A DNA stretch of 25,166 nucleotides, from positions 1 to 25,166 of the IMG/VR virus record IMGVR_UViG_3300014060_000014; one strand, 5' to 3'. The stretch comes from a virus. Positions within the stretch are counted from its first letter, which is position 1. Each line of letters begins with the position of its first letter. Both the position numbers and the translations under genes were made by a program. The notes under the pieces were generated by a model. It was not told the origin of the DNA. It made no database searches and saw only the letters and a list, made by a program, of their open reading frames with translations. Positions 12,382 through 20,298 of this stretch are shown piece by piece.

Positions 12382-13632
12382 ATGAACAGAAAAGGAAAAA
12401 CTTACTTATGTGGTAAGATTGGCAAATCAGTGAAGTTTAACTCTGCTAATTGGGGTCCAAGTGGTGGAGATAATGAAGCACCCACATTAATCAGAAAAAT
12501 GGCAGAATTACATCCAGAAGATACATTTATTATTATTAGTCGTAATGATTTAGAAAAGAATCGTAACTTGATTGATATCCCAAAGAATCTTCATGATGTA
12601 TATGAAGGTGCAACTAAAGAAGAACGAAAAGATGTAAATTACATCGTTAATCGCTTAAAAAATGTTAAGATTGATGGATGTTTTATGATGTCAGGGCCAA
12701 CAGCTAATTGTAATATTCCTAATAAATCATATAAACGTCGTGAACTAGCATCAGGTAATAAAGTTTTTGCTAAATCATTAGAAACATTTGTTAACTATGT
12801 AGCACCAACATATCAGTATTTAAATGAATCGAATATCCCATGGGTTATGATTGCTAATGACCCACGTTACATCCGTCAAGGTAATGATTTAATTAATCAA
12901 CCTAAGTTTATTCTTTCACAATATAATGAAAATATCGAAATGCAAACGTTTGATAATTGGGAAGATCAACACTACGTTAAAAATACAATCTCTGCAGTTT
13001 ATGCAGGAATGGAAAAAATCTTTTTGATTGACCAAAATGTTGCTAATACACGCGTGAAACATGTAAAATCGATTAACTTTATGATGGTACTTAATGAAGG
13101 TAATAATGGTGTTAAGTCACGATATAGTATGTTGAATGAGTATGTTCTTAAGAATATGAAAGACGTAGAAATTTATGGTAAATGGTCAGAAGAAAGTATT
13201 GGTGAAGATAAACGTTTTAAAGGACCTAAAAAATTCGAAGAACTACAAAAACATTTACCTAGTGTTAAATATACACTAATTATTCCAATTAAACCAGGTT
13301 GGGTAACTGCGAAATGGGTTGAAATGATTTCTAATGGTATTATTCCATTTTTCCATCCAACATATGATGAACAAAAACATTGTAATGTGCCTGATTATAT
13401 TCGTTTAAAGAATGCATCAGAACTTGGTAAAAAAATCGAAGAACTTAATGCAAACCCTGACTTGTATGATGATATTCTTAATCAATGTTTATCTTGTATC
13501 ACTGATAATGATGTTACAGGTTTAAATATTGCCAATACATTAATGGCTGAAATCCCAGAAATAAATAAAACTGGAAAACATTTTAAAGATAATATAAGTC
13601 ATAAAAAGGAGACTATTTTCGACGAATGGTAA
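12382..13632 (+). CDS. GT-B glycosyltransferase, probable DNA glycosyltransferase
   Basis: 416 residues after AAAAGGAAAG. The second half, from VEIYGKW (about 272) through VTAKWVEMISNGIIPFFH to ELGKKIEELNANPDLYDD, follows the plan of the donor-binding half of T4 beta-glucosyltransferase. In T4 this half is ...IEFFGNA...LRVWETMASDAVMLI...ELIDRVNEL. The first half begins with GGDNEAPTLIRKM, a plausible acceptor-side Rossmann half. I infer transfer of a sugar or similar group to 5-hydroxymethylcytosine in phage DNA. The basis is this resemblance plus the upstream hydroxymethylase and donor-synthesis genes. A protein or glycan glycosyltransferase is the alternative. It has its own ATTAA-class promoter, unlike the donor genes. 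Confidence 0.68.
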   Translation: MNRKGKTYLCGKIGKSVKFNSANWGPSGGDNEAPTLIRKMAELHPEDTFIIISRNDLEKNRNLIDIPKNLHDVYEGATKEERKDVNYIVNRLKNVKIDGCFMMSGPTANCNIPNKSYKRRELASGNKVFAKSLETFVNYVAPTYQYLNESNIPWVMIANDPRYIRQGNDLINQPKFILSQYNENIEMQTFDNWEDQHYVKNTISAVYAGMEKIFLIDQNVANTRVKHVKSINFMMVLNEGNNGVKSRYSMLNEYVLKNMKDVEIYGKWSEESIGEDKRFKGPKKFEELQKHLPSVKYTLIIPIKPGWVTAKWVEMISNGIIPFFHPTYDEQKHCNVPDYIRLKNASELGKKIEELNANPDLYDDILNQCLSCITDNDVTGLNIANTLMAEIPEINKTGKHFKDNISHKKETIFDEW

Positions 13633-13666
13633 AAGCATGCAATCATAAAAATAAAGGATTAAAAAA

Positions 13667-13903
13667 ATGGGTAAATTTAATCAATATTTAGAAGAAACAA
13701 AAGAACCAGAAGAAGTTAAAGTTTATAACAAAATTAAAGATTGGAAATTAAAAGCACTTGACAGATACGCTAGAAAAGAAGGTGTATCAGATGAAGTTGT
13801 TAATCCTATTAGACGAGACAAAGAGATGCTAATTGATGAAATCATGGGTCACTTGTTTGGTGATGATTTCGAGAGTGTCTTGATGAAATACATTACCGTG
13901 TAA
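13667..13903 (+). CDS. Small hypothetical protein with LEE-type N-terminus
   Basis: 78 residues after AAAGGA. It starts MGKFNQYLEETKEPEE, which loosely resembles the capsid-targeting-like N-termini of the 3246, 7976 and 24565 products (YLEE could be a protease site). It lacks a TATAAATA promoter, so I do not count it with them. The rest is charged and helical, with a hydrophobic end (LIDEIMGHLF and VLMKYITV). Unrecognised. Confidence 0.65.
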   Translation: MGKFNQYLEETKEPEEVKVYNKIKDWKLKALDRYARKEGVSDEVVNPIRRDKEMLIDEIMGHLFGDDFESVLMKYITV

Positions 13904-13922
13904 TAATAAAGGTGAAACACAA

Positions 13923-14680
13923 ATGAAAGAAGAAAAGAAAATAAGTTTCGTCGTTGCACAACCTTTAATCGGCGGTATGTCAATTGGTATTGGTCAACTT
14001 TGGCACGGCACCCAAAGCTATTAAAACAGCAGGTTTCCAAACGATAATCATTATATTAAGTATATGAATGAAACACGAAAACTTAATATCCCTATTATTA
14101 ATATGAATGTTACTTATAGTGAATTCAAAGATGACGAATCAGAAAGACTATATAATCAAATTACTGGAAAAATTGATGTTTTAACGCATGCAGCTGTTTG
14201 TTCTGGTCTTTCACAATTGAATGCTGTTAATGAAGGTTCAAAGAAACGTGGGGATGCTGATAATGATCAAAATCAGAATATGTACGGATTAACCAGACTT
14301 GGTATGAGAATGGGTGCTAAAGTTGTTGCGTTCGAAAATGCACCAGCTGCTTATACAAAAGTAGGTGAAGAAGTTGTTCAAAGACTTGAAGAAATTACTG
14401 CAGCAGAAGGTTATAGTACTCAATTATTTAGAACAAATATAGTATTACACGGTATTCCACAATCACGTAAACGTACATTTATTATGTTTATCGTGATGGT
14501 AATCCAGGTTTATTTAATTATGAACATAAAGAATATACACCATTAGTTGAGTATCTTACTGAAGTAAACGAGTCTATGCCACATTACGGTGAACAAGTTA
14601 ACATTAATCAGAAACTAGATACGCCATCAATGTCTGTAAGATTGAATTGGCAAAATAGCAGGATTATAACACGATTATAG
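13923..14680 (+). pseudogene. Frameshifted cytosine-C5 DNA methyltransferase
   Basis: Motifs of a C5-methyltransferase are spread over two frames. IGGMSIGIGQLWHG (motif I-like) leads from ATG 13923. The frame then hits TAA at 14022-14024, while the next frame reads APKAIKTAGFQ (14008-14040). The first frame resumes with NDNHYIKYMNE and gives the catalytic Cys loop VCSGLSQLN (motif IV), FENAP (motif VI) and GIPQSRKRTF (motif VIII). A third shift at the T-run 14487-14489 moves to YRDGNPGLFN..., ending at TAG 14678. A compensating pair of indels plus one more therefore breaks the gene. The piece from ATG 14064 could still be translated but lacks motif I. The tail also appears short, without a clear target-recognition domain. 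Confidence 0.75.
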
Positions 14681-14685
14681 TACTC

Positions 14686-14708
14686 ATTAACCATAATGGT
14701 GTTATAAT
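14686..14708 (+). promoter_or_regulatory. ATTAA-class promoter before the MazG-like gene
   Basis: ATTAA at 14686-14690, 12 nt, TATAAT at 14703-14708. It starts 6 nt after the broken methyltransferase ends. Confidence 0.7.
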
Positions 14709-14733
14709 TAATAAAATAAAAAAGGAGAAATAA

Positions 14734-15129
14734 ATGGAAAAGTTTAAAGCAGTTAGAGAATGGGGTCAAAAACGTGGTATCGATGGTTGTTCATTTCAAA
14801 GACAATATCAGCGTACTTTACAAGAAGTAGTTGAAATTCATGATGCATATAATGATAACGATTCAAAAGAAATAGCTGATGCTATTGGTGATAGTATTGT
14901 TACATTGATTAATTTAGCAAAAACAGTTAATATGAAGGCAGAAGATTGTTTAGGTCAAGCATTTGATGTTATTGAACTTCGTAAAGGTCTTAACTTTAAT
15001 GGTGATTTTGTACGTTATGGCAAGTTATCAGCAGAACATCAGAAAATCTGTGATGAGAAGCAAGGTAATCCTGGCAGTGAATATTACAAACGAGATGCGG
15101 ATCTTTCTCCAGAAGATTTCAAATACTAA
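14734..15129 (+). CDS. MazG-like all-alpha nucleotide pyrophosphohydrolase
   Basis: 131 residues after AAAAGGAGA. LQEVVEIHDAY (about 29-39) and EIADAIGDSIVTL (about 46-58) form the MazG-type metal site: an E-x-x-E helix, then E..DA.GD. Family members hydrolyse NTPs or dNTPs to NMP and pyrophosphate. T4 gp56, the dCTPase/dUTPase that keeps ordinary cytosine out of phage DNA, belongs to the same all-alpha superfamily. Given the hydroxymethylase and glycosyltransferase upstream, a dCTPase role is attractive; that is inference. The last 45 residues (Tyr, Asp and Lys rich, ending SPEDFKY) lie outside the core fold. The gene has its own ATTAA-class promoter. Confidence 0.75.
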   Translation: MEKFKAVREWGQKRGIDGCSFQRQYQRTLQEVVEIHDAYNDNDSKEIADAIGDSIVTLINLAKTVNMKAEDCLGQAFDVIELRKGLNFNGDFVRYGKLSAEHQKICDEKQGNPGSEYYKRDADLSPEDFKY

Positions 15130-15202
15130 ACATTGTTAATTAATGTGAAATATTTAAAATAAACTGAAAATAATTGTTTACAAATACTAAATTTTCATGA
15201 AA

Positions 15203-15223
15203 CACGAATATAAGATATTCGTG
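15203..15223 (+). promoter_or_regulatory. Hairpin in the leader of the DNA polymerase gene
   Basis: The perfect 8-bp stem CACGAATA/TATTCGTG has a 5-nt loop TAAGA. It lies between two TTTACA boxes (15177-15182 and 15245-15250), neither of which has a convincing -10 at 17 nt. T4 gp43 represses its own translation through a leader hairpin, but that hairpin touches the ribosome site, while this one is about 90 nt upstream. The 186-nt leader holds no gene. Confidence 0.45.
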
Positions 15224-15315
15224 AAAATTATCAATGAAAAATTGTTTACACATCCTTGTTTGTTATTGCTAAAGAGTTGGGTGTATATACAATATGTAAT
15301 TTAAGAAGGATATTA

Positions 15316-16923
15316 ATGAAACAATTTGAAGCAACATGGATGCAAGACTGGAAGCATTATGAAAGATATTATGACACAGAATTAAAAAAATCAGTTAAAA
15401 GACAAATCGATATACCTTACGAGTATTATGAGCCTTCATCTACTGGTTTATACACTTATATTCTTGACGAGAGTATTATATTAGAGAAGAAGCAAGGTAA
15501 TGCTAAACAAGCTCGTGATAATTACGGTGTTTTAGACCCAATGTATCGTAACATTCGAGACAATTATTGGGGTAAAACTGGCGGATTTAATATTAAGCCA
15601 CGCATGTGGTATTTAGATATTGAAACACGTGTTGGTACTTGTTCAACCGGATTTCCTGTTCCTAATTTAGCAATTGAACCTATTTCTATGTTTCAAATTT
15701 ATGATAATCATGAAGAATGTGTAATCATGTTAGGTGTCCGTGATTGGGTACATAAAGAAGATTATGAAGATAAATTTGAATGTCCTGTAAAATATATTAA
15801 TTGTAAAAATGAATATGATTTAATTAAAACATTCATATCATTATTCGAAAAACTTGACCCTTTAGTCTTATTAGCATGGAACGGTAATGGATTCGATTAT
15901 CCATACATCTATAATCGATTCAAAAAATTAGGATTTAAACAATTATCTAATTATGGTAATGTTTCATTAACTGAACGTGAAATTAAAGGTCGAATGATTT
16001 ATAGTATTAAGTCAAATGGTCATTTCTTCGTAGATTTAATGGAAGTTTATCAGAAATTTACATTTAAACCTAGACCAAGTTATGCATTAGATTATATTGC
16101 TGAAGTTGAATTAAAAGAAAATAAGGTTAATCACTCGGAATTCGTTAATTTTGATGACTTTTATACAGGTAATTATGTAATTCCTATTAATCCTAATGAA
16201 AATCAAAAAAATTCAAAAATATATCAAGAAGCAATTAAAAATGGTATAACTGATGAAGTACGTGAGTTAGGTCATTCAACATTCTGTTATTATGCTTACA
16301 AAGACCCAATGTTGATATATAACATAGATAAAAAATTAAACTTGACTACACTAATGTCAATGATTGCCGAGAAAATGGGTGTACAAATTGGTGATGCATT
16401 AGGTACAGTGAAGCCATGGTCACAATATATCACTAATAGATCATATGCTAATGGTCGTGTTATGCCACCCAAAAAGCAATTCGACAAGCCTTATATCGTC
16501 GGTGGTTATGTTAGATCTCCTGTAGTTGGTAAACATAAATGGGTATTATCAGCTGATGTTAATTCAATGTATCCTTTATTAGGAATGGTTGGATTTAATA
16601 TGTCACCTGAGACATTTGTACCTAAAAGTCAATTACCAGCAGAATTACGGGATGTTGTAATGACATATTTCAATGACCAACTTGAAGAAAAAAGATTGGA
16701 ATTACCTGAAGATGTATGGCAATTAACAGAAGCATTATTAAAAAAATACAATAAAGCTCTTGGTATAAATGGTGCAGTTTTTGATAAATCAGCATTAGGT
16801 ATGGTTCCTGAAATGGTTTTAGAAATATATAATAATCGTAAAAAAGCTAAAAAGACAATGTTAGCTTATGAAGATCGTAAAATTATGATTCGTGAAATTC
16901 TAAAAGGACGTAAAGATGTCTGA
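15316..16923 (+). CDS. 43A: DNA polymerase, N-terminal part (gp43 type, split)
   Basis: 535 residues. The start at 15316 is chosen because AAGAAGGA lies 6 nt before it and the upstream in-frame reading has no ATG. It holds the T4-type 3'-5' exonuclease: Exo I YLDIETR (D101, E103), Exo II WNGNGFDYPY (D194), and Exo III YAYKDPMLIY (D330). Palm motif A is SADVNSMYP (D414). Motifs B and C lie in the separate ORF at 17092. Together the parts total about 907 residues, close to the 898 of T4 gp43. The break lies after the finger helices (KKAKKTMLAYEDRK), before motif B. T4-like Aeromonas phages are known to carry a similar split (43A/43B), so the two chains probably assemble into an active enzyme. 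Confidence 0.93.
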   Translation: MKQFEATWMQDWKHYERYYDTELKKSVKRQIDIPYEYYEPSSTGLYTYILDESIILEKKQGNAKQARDNYGVLDPMYRNIRDNYWGKTGGFNIKPRMWYLDIETRVGTCSTGFPVPNLAIEPISMFQIYDNHEECVIMLGVRDWVHKEDYEDKFECPVKYINCKNEYDLIKTFISLFEKLDPLVLLAWNGNGFDYPYIYNRFKKLGFKQLSNYGNVSLTEREIKGRMIYSIKSNGHFFVDLMEVYQKFTFKPRPSYALDYIAEVELKENKVNHSEFVNFDDFYTGNYVIPINPNENQKNSKIYQEAIKNGITDEVRELGHSTFCYYAYKDPMLIYNIDKKLNLTTLMSMIAEKMGVQIGDALGTVKPWSQYITNRSYANGRVMPPKKQFDKPYIVGGYVRSPVVGKHKWVLSADVNSMYPLLGMVGFNMSPETFVPKSQLPAELRDVVMTYFNDQLEEKRLELPEDVWQLTEALLKKYNKALGINGAVFDKSALGMVPEMVLEIYNNRKKAKKTMLAYEDRKIMIREILKGRKDV

Positions 16924-17095
16924 ATGTACAAAAACATGTAGTAAATGTAACACTGAAAAAAATATCAAAGACTTCCATAAAGGACAAGGTTACTGTAAAC
17001 AATGCATAAAACAATATCATGTTGAGAACCATCGTAAAAAGTTTAAGGAAGTCTTTGATATAATTTCTAATATGAAATTAGAAGGGGATTTATGA
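16916..17095 (+). CDS. Tiny zinc-ribbon protein between the polymerase halves
   Basis: 59 residues. It carries CSKCNTEKNIKDFHKG then YCKQC: two CxxC pairs that would bind one zinc. This module is typical of the N-terminus of phage HNH-type homing endonucleases, which continue with the nuclease domain. Here nothing follows except a Lys-rich tail, so the catalytic domain is missing. The ATG overlaps the end of 43A by 8 nt and the stop overlaps the start of 43B (ATGA), so all three ORFs are translationally coupled. AAAGGA precedes it. It may be the stump of the element that split the gene, or it may have been kept as a small DNA-binding or bridging peptide. Confidence 0.75.
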   Translation: MSECTKTCSKCNTEKNIKDFHKGQGYCKQCIKQYHVENHRKKFKEVFDIISNMKLEGDL

Positions 17096-18210
17096 AAGAC
17101 GTACTTGAATATACAAAAGAACAATTAGAAGTAATGTCAACAGAACAACTTGAAAAATTAGAACTTGAGGCAGAAAACAAAGAATCATTTTATAATACAC
17201 AACAATTAGTTGAAAAAACATTAATTAACTCTTTGTATGGTGCACTAGGTAATAAATATTTCCCATTATTTAATGAAGATATGGCAGCAGCAATTACAGG
17301 TAATGGTCGATATTTTATTCGTAAGTTAGCTAATATGATTGAATATACATTACAAAAAATGAATCCAATTAATGAAGAATATATCATTTATGGTGACACG
17401 GATTCTATTTACTATCATATTGAACCATTTATTAATATGTACATAGAAAAAAATCCTGGGTTAGATATTAATGAATATGTAGATTGGTCAGATAAGTTTG
17501 AAATTAAAGTGATTCAACCGGTCATTAAACAATGTATCGCTGAGTTTGCTGAACAACTTAATTCATATGATGCAAAAATCATTGGTGTTGCACGTGAAAT
17601 TATTTCTGATGCGGCTGTATTCACTGCCAAGAAAAAATACTTTGCCCGTGTAAGGGATTCTGAAGGTACTCGTTATCCAGCAAATGATCCTTATATTAAA
17701 GTAATGGGATTAGAAATTGCAACATCTGGTATTCCACCTTGGGTTAAAACTAAATTAAATTCAGTAATTCCATTAATTTTAGATAAAACAGAATCTGAAG
17801 TTAAAGCATGGTTTAAAGAAACAAAATCTGAATATACATCTGTTGCTTTGAATGATATCGCTAAAACTGGTTCTGTTAATAACATGCAATATACACTGGG
17901 TGAAAAAGGTATTCCAATAGGAGCTCGTTCTGCATTAGTTCATAATGCTTATATTAAAGAGAAATGTTTAGACAACAAGTACTCTCCAATTCACCCAGGT
18001 GATAAATGTAAACGATTATTCTTAGTTAAGAATAACCCATTTGACAGTAATATTATTGCATACACTAATGAGTTATTTGTACAAGAAGTCAAAGATTATA
18101 TTGATTATGATGTGAACTTCGAAAAGAATTTCTTATCGCCATTAAAAATCATGACTGACCCGTTACAATGGGATATGACAGTTGAAACAAAAGCATTAGA
18201 TGATTGGTAA
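17092..18210 (+). CDS. 43B: DNA polymerase, C-terminal part (gp43 type, split)
   Basis: 372 residues after GAAGGGG. It carries motif B, LINSLYGALGN (45-54), and motif C, YGDTDSIYY (D102 and D104 are metal ligands). The thumb and a C-terminal tail follow, where T4 gp43 binds the sliding clamp; the chain ends ETKALDDW. The first residues MKDV repeat the KDV that ends the N-terminal part (16912-16920), so the ancestral reading was ...GRKDVLEYTKEQL... without loss. Neither half could polymerise alone: motif A is in 43A, and B and C are here. It is coupled by ATGA overlap to the zinc-ribbon ORF. Confidence 0.93.
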   Translation: MKDVLEYTKEQLEVMSTEQLEKLELEAENKESFYNTQQLVEKTLINSLYGALGNKYFPLFNEDMAAAITGNGRYFIRKLANMIEYTLQKMNPINEEYIIYGDTDSIYYHIEPFINMYIEKNPGLDINEYVDWSDKFEIKVIQPVIKQCIAEFAEQLNSYDAKIIGVAREIISDAAVFTAKKKYFARVRDSEGTRYPANDPYIKVMGLEIATSGIPPWVKTKLNSVIPLILDKTESEVKAWFKETKSEYTSVALNDIAKTGSVNNMQYTLGEKGIPIGARSALVHNAYIKEKCLDNKYSPIHPGDKCKRLFLVKNNPFDSNIIAYTNELFVQEVKDYIDYDVNFEKNFLSPLKIMTDPLQWDMTVETKALDDW

Positions 18211-18239
18211 AAATATTCTAAAATAAACAAAAATAATTG

Positions 18240-18268
18240 TATACATATTCTTAATTGTTTGGTATAAT
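18240..18268 (+). promoter_or_regulatory. Early-type promoter after the polymerase gene
   Basis: TATACA at 18240-18245, 17-nt spacer, TATAAT at 18263-18268, with an A-rich upstream run like that at 4690. It leads the broken 18337 gene and the 18664 gene. Confidence 0.75.
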
Positions 18269-18336
18269 AAATACAACAATTAAGGAATAATTTTAATAAA
18301 AATATTAAATAGGATATTAAATAGGATATTTAAATT

Positions 18337-18612
18337 ATGAATGCTCACATTAAAAAACTAACTAAAATTTATTAAGAAATTATCGATGATGAATCTGGTG
18401 TTGATTTAAAAGATAATAAGTTCAGTATTTATCTTAAAGATGAATGTAAAATTATCTTATATACTAATGATTTGATTAATTTATTTTCTGAAGTAGAAAG
18501 GATGTATAGTATTAACATTAACACATTATACAATGTAGATTGCACTAAATATTTGGTAATTAGTAAAGTGTATAGTGCAAGAATTCAACACAATACAATT
18601 CATCACTATTAA
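18337..18612 (+). pseudogene. Small unknown gene with an in-frame TAA
   Basis: From ATG 18337 the frame reads MNAHIKKLTKIY, then TAA at 18373-18375. It stays open for 78 more codons with coding-like composition (EIIDDESGVDLKDNKF ... IQHNTIHHY) to TAA at 18610. A single ochre mutation therefore seems to separate the start from the body. Tandem AGGATATTAAAT copies precede the start, duplicating the ribosome site. Read-through, a non-ATG internal start, or plain decay are all possible. Unrecognised. Confidence 0.55.
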
Positions 18613-18663
18613 TCAAGAAAGAGAGGAAATATATTTTAAGAAATTACAAGAAAGGAAAAGTAA

Positions 18664-19008
18664 ATGGCTTACCCAGATAAATGGTCCATTATTAAACAAA
18701 CACATGAAGATGGTGAAATTTGGTATAGATTATTCGCTAATTTTTATGGTGGGTATGTAAATGGGGATTCTTGGAGAATTAATTCAGGTATCGATGTTGT
18801 AAAAGAAGATGATAAATCTTTCACAATTAATGGTGCTAAATCAAATACTATTTATATGTGCAATAAAAAATCTTATGGTATCACATCATATGGAATGTTA
18901 GTGTTTTCATCATTACAATCAGAAGTATTAGACCATGGTGTAAAATTAGAATATTTAAGTGATAAAGAAGCATTAGAAGTTCTAGAAAATATTGTAAGAA
19001 AGCAATAG
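18664..19008 (+). CDS. Conserved-looking phage hypothetical protein
   Basis: 114 residues after AAGAAAGGAAA. The pattern YPDKWSIIK, FYGGYVNGDSWRINSGI, SNTIYMCNKKSYG recalls a family of uncharacterised proteins common in T4-like myoviruses (W.....GG...GD.WR..SGI...SG..Y.C). It looks like a compact beta protein without membrane segments. No function is known to me. It lies between the polymerase and the clamp loader. Confidence 0.75.
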   Translation: MAYPDKWSIIKQTHEDGEIWYRLFANFYGGYVNGDSWRINSGIDVVKEDDKSFTINGAKSNTIYMCNKKSYGITSYGMLVFSSLQSEVLDHGVKLEYLSDKEALEVLENIVRKQ

Positions 19009-19031
19009 ATTAATAAATATTTTATTATAAT
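19009..19031 (+). promoter_or_regulatory. ATTAA-class promoter before the clamp loader
   Basis: ATTAA at 19009-19013, overlapping the 18664 gene's stop region, 12 nt, TATAAT at 19026-19031. Confidence 0.7.
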
Positions 19032-19064
19032 AGATACATAAATTAATGTCAAGAAAGGAAAGAT

Positions 19065-19997
19065 ATGAATAAAATTGATATGACCAAGAGTGTTTGGTAT
19101 GAACGATATAAACCAGCTTTGGTTGAAGATTTAGTTATTCCAGAAAAACTAAAAACTAAATTATCAGGATATATAAAAGATCAAAGTATCCCAAGTATTG
19201 GTTTATTTAGTTCAACACCAGGTACAGGTAAATCATCAACTGCTAATGCAATTATCAGAGAAATTGGTGGTGAAGCTAAATGGATTAATGCCTCGTTAAA
19301 TAAAGGTATTGATGTACTACGTGGAGAAATCCAAAGATTTGCATCTCAATCATCATTCGATGATAATATTAAAATTGTTGTAATGGATGAGTTCGATAAC
19401 TTTACACAAGATGGTCAGAAAGCATTCCGTGGGTTTATTGATGAATTTTCACAGAATTGTAGATTTATTTTCACTGGTAATTATAAAGAAAAGATCATTG
19501 AACCATTATTAGATCGTCTTGAAATTTATGATTTCAATTCATTCGATAAATCAGAAATGATTAAACCTATCTTTGAAAGACTGCGTTTTATTCTTGATAA
19601 TGAAAATGTTGAATATGACCCTAAAGAAATTATTCCAGTAATTAATACATATTACCCAAGAATCAGAAGTATGGTTGGTGCATTACAAAAATTCAGTAAA
19701 GATGGAATCTTTAAAGTAGATGAAAATGAATTAGATGATGTAAATGTATTTGATAATGTTATGGGTTTAGTAAAAATTACATCATTTACTAACATGATTG
19801 TTGAAGTAAATAAATTAAATGCGCCTGATAATATGTACAGTTTTTTATATAATAATGCATCTAAATATTTTAAACCAGAAAATTATCCAAATCTTGTGTT
19901 AACAATCGCAAAATATCAACACATGGCTGAAGCAGTTCGCGATAAAAATCTTAATCTAGCGGCATGTTTAACTGAATTAATCAAACTAAGGAGCTAA
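19065..19997 (+). CDS. 44: Clamp loader large subunit (gp44 type)
   Basis: 310 residues against 319 for T4 gp44. It starts VWYERYKPALVEDLVIP, the typical W.E.YRP opening of clamp-loader ATPases. Walker A is STPGTGKSS (50-58), Walker B is VVMDEFDN (106-112, DExD type), sensor-1 lies in RFIFTGNY (about 133-140), and PLLDR follows. The C-terminal collar is helical. In T4, four gp44 and one gp62 load the gp45 sliding clamp with ATP. A gp62-like gene follows one gene later. An ATTAA-class promoter and AGAAAGGAAAG precede it. Confidence 0.93.
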   Translation: MNKIDMTKSVWYERYKPALVEDLVIPEKLKTKLSGYIKDQSIPSIGLFSSTPGTGKSSTANAIIREIGGEAKWINASLNKGIDVLRGEIQRFASQSSFDDNIKIVVMDEFDNFTQDGQKAFRGFIDEFSQNCRFIFTGNYKEKIIEPLLDRLEIYDFNSFDKSEMIKPIFERLRFILDNENVEYDPKEIIPVINTYYPRIRSMVGALQKFSKDGIFKVDENELDDVNVFDNVMGLVKITSFTNMIVEVNKLNAPDNMYSFLYNNASKYFKPENYPNLVLTIAKYQHMAEAVRDKNLNLAACLTELIKLRS

Positions 19998-19998
19998 A

Positions 19999-20298
19999 AT
20001 GGAATTATATTTAACATACATAATGTATTATGGTGTCGCCGCAATCGCATTTTTATTCATTAATGCATTTATTGCTGGTTATGTAAGTAAACCTTTGAAT
20101 AAAGAAGATTTTCGTGATTCTTTACTCTGGCCGATTTATGTTTCTATGATTTTAGGAATAATAGCTAAACCTATTATTCGCATTATTATTAATCAATTTG
20201 TAAAATTAGGCAAATATATAAAACGTATTAAAGAAAATAAACGTGTACAAAAAGCAAAAGCTGAAAAGACAGAAACACAATCACATAAAGGAAAATAA
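19999..20298 (+). CDS. Small inner-membrane protein between gp44 and gp62 genes
   Basis: 99 residues, one base after the clamp-loader stop (ribosome site AAGGAG lies inside gene 44). Two hydrophobic helices are evident, about residues 8-28 (YGVAAIAFLFINAFIAGYV) and 43-62 (LLWPIYVSMILGIIAKPI), with a Lys-rich cytoplasmic-type tail (KRIKENKRVQKAKAEKTE). Unrecognised. Its insertion between the two clamp-loader genes is unusual compared with T4, where 44 and 62 are adjacent. Confidence 0.75.
   Translation: MELYLTYIMYYGVAAIAFLFINAFIAGYVSKPLNKEDFRDSLLWPIYVSMILGIIAKPIIRIIINQFVKLGKYIKRIKENKRVQKAKAEKTETQSHKGK

Noticed and set aside
15256-15315. Upstream extension of the DNA polymerase N-terminus from TTG 15256
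   Set aside because: There is no ribosome site, the stretch lies in the leader next to a TTTACA box, and ATG 15316 has AAGAAGGA and begins a T4-like N-terminus.
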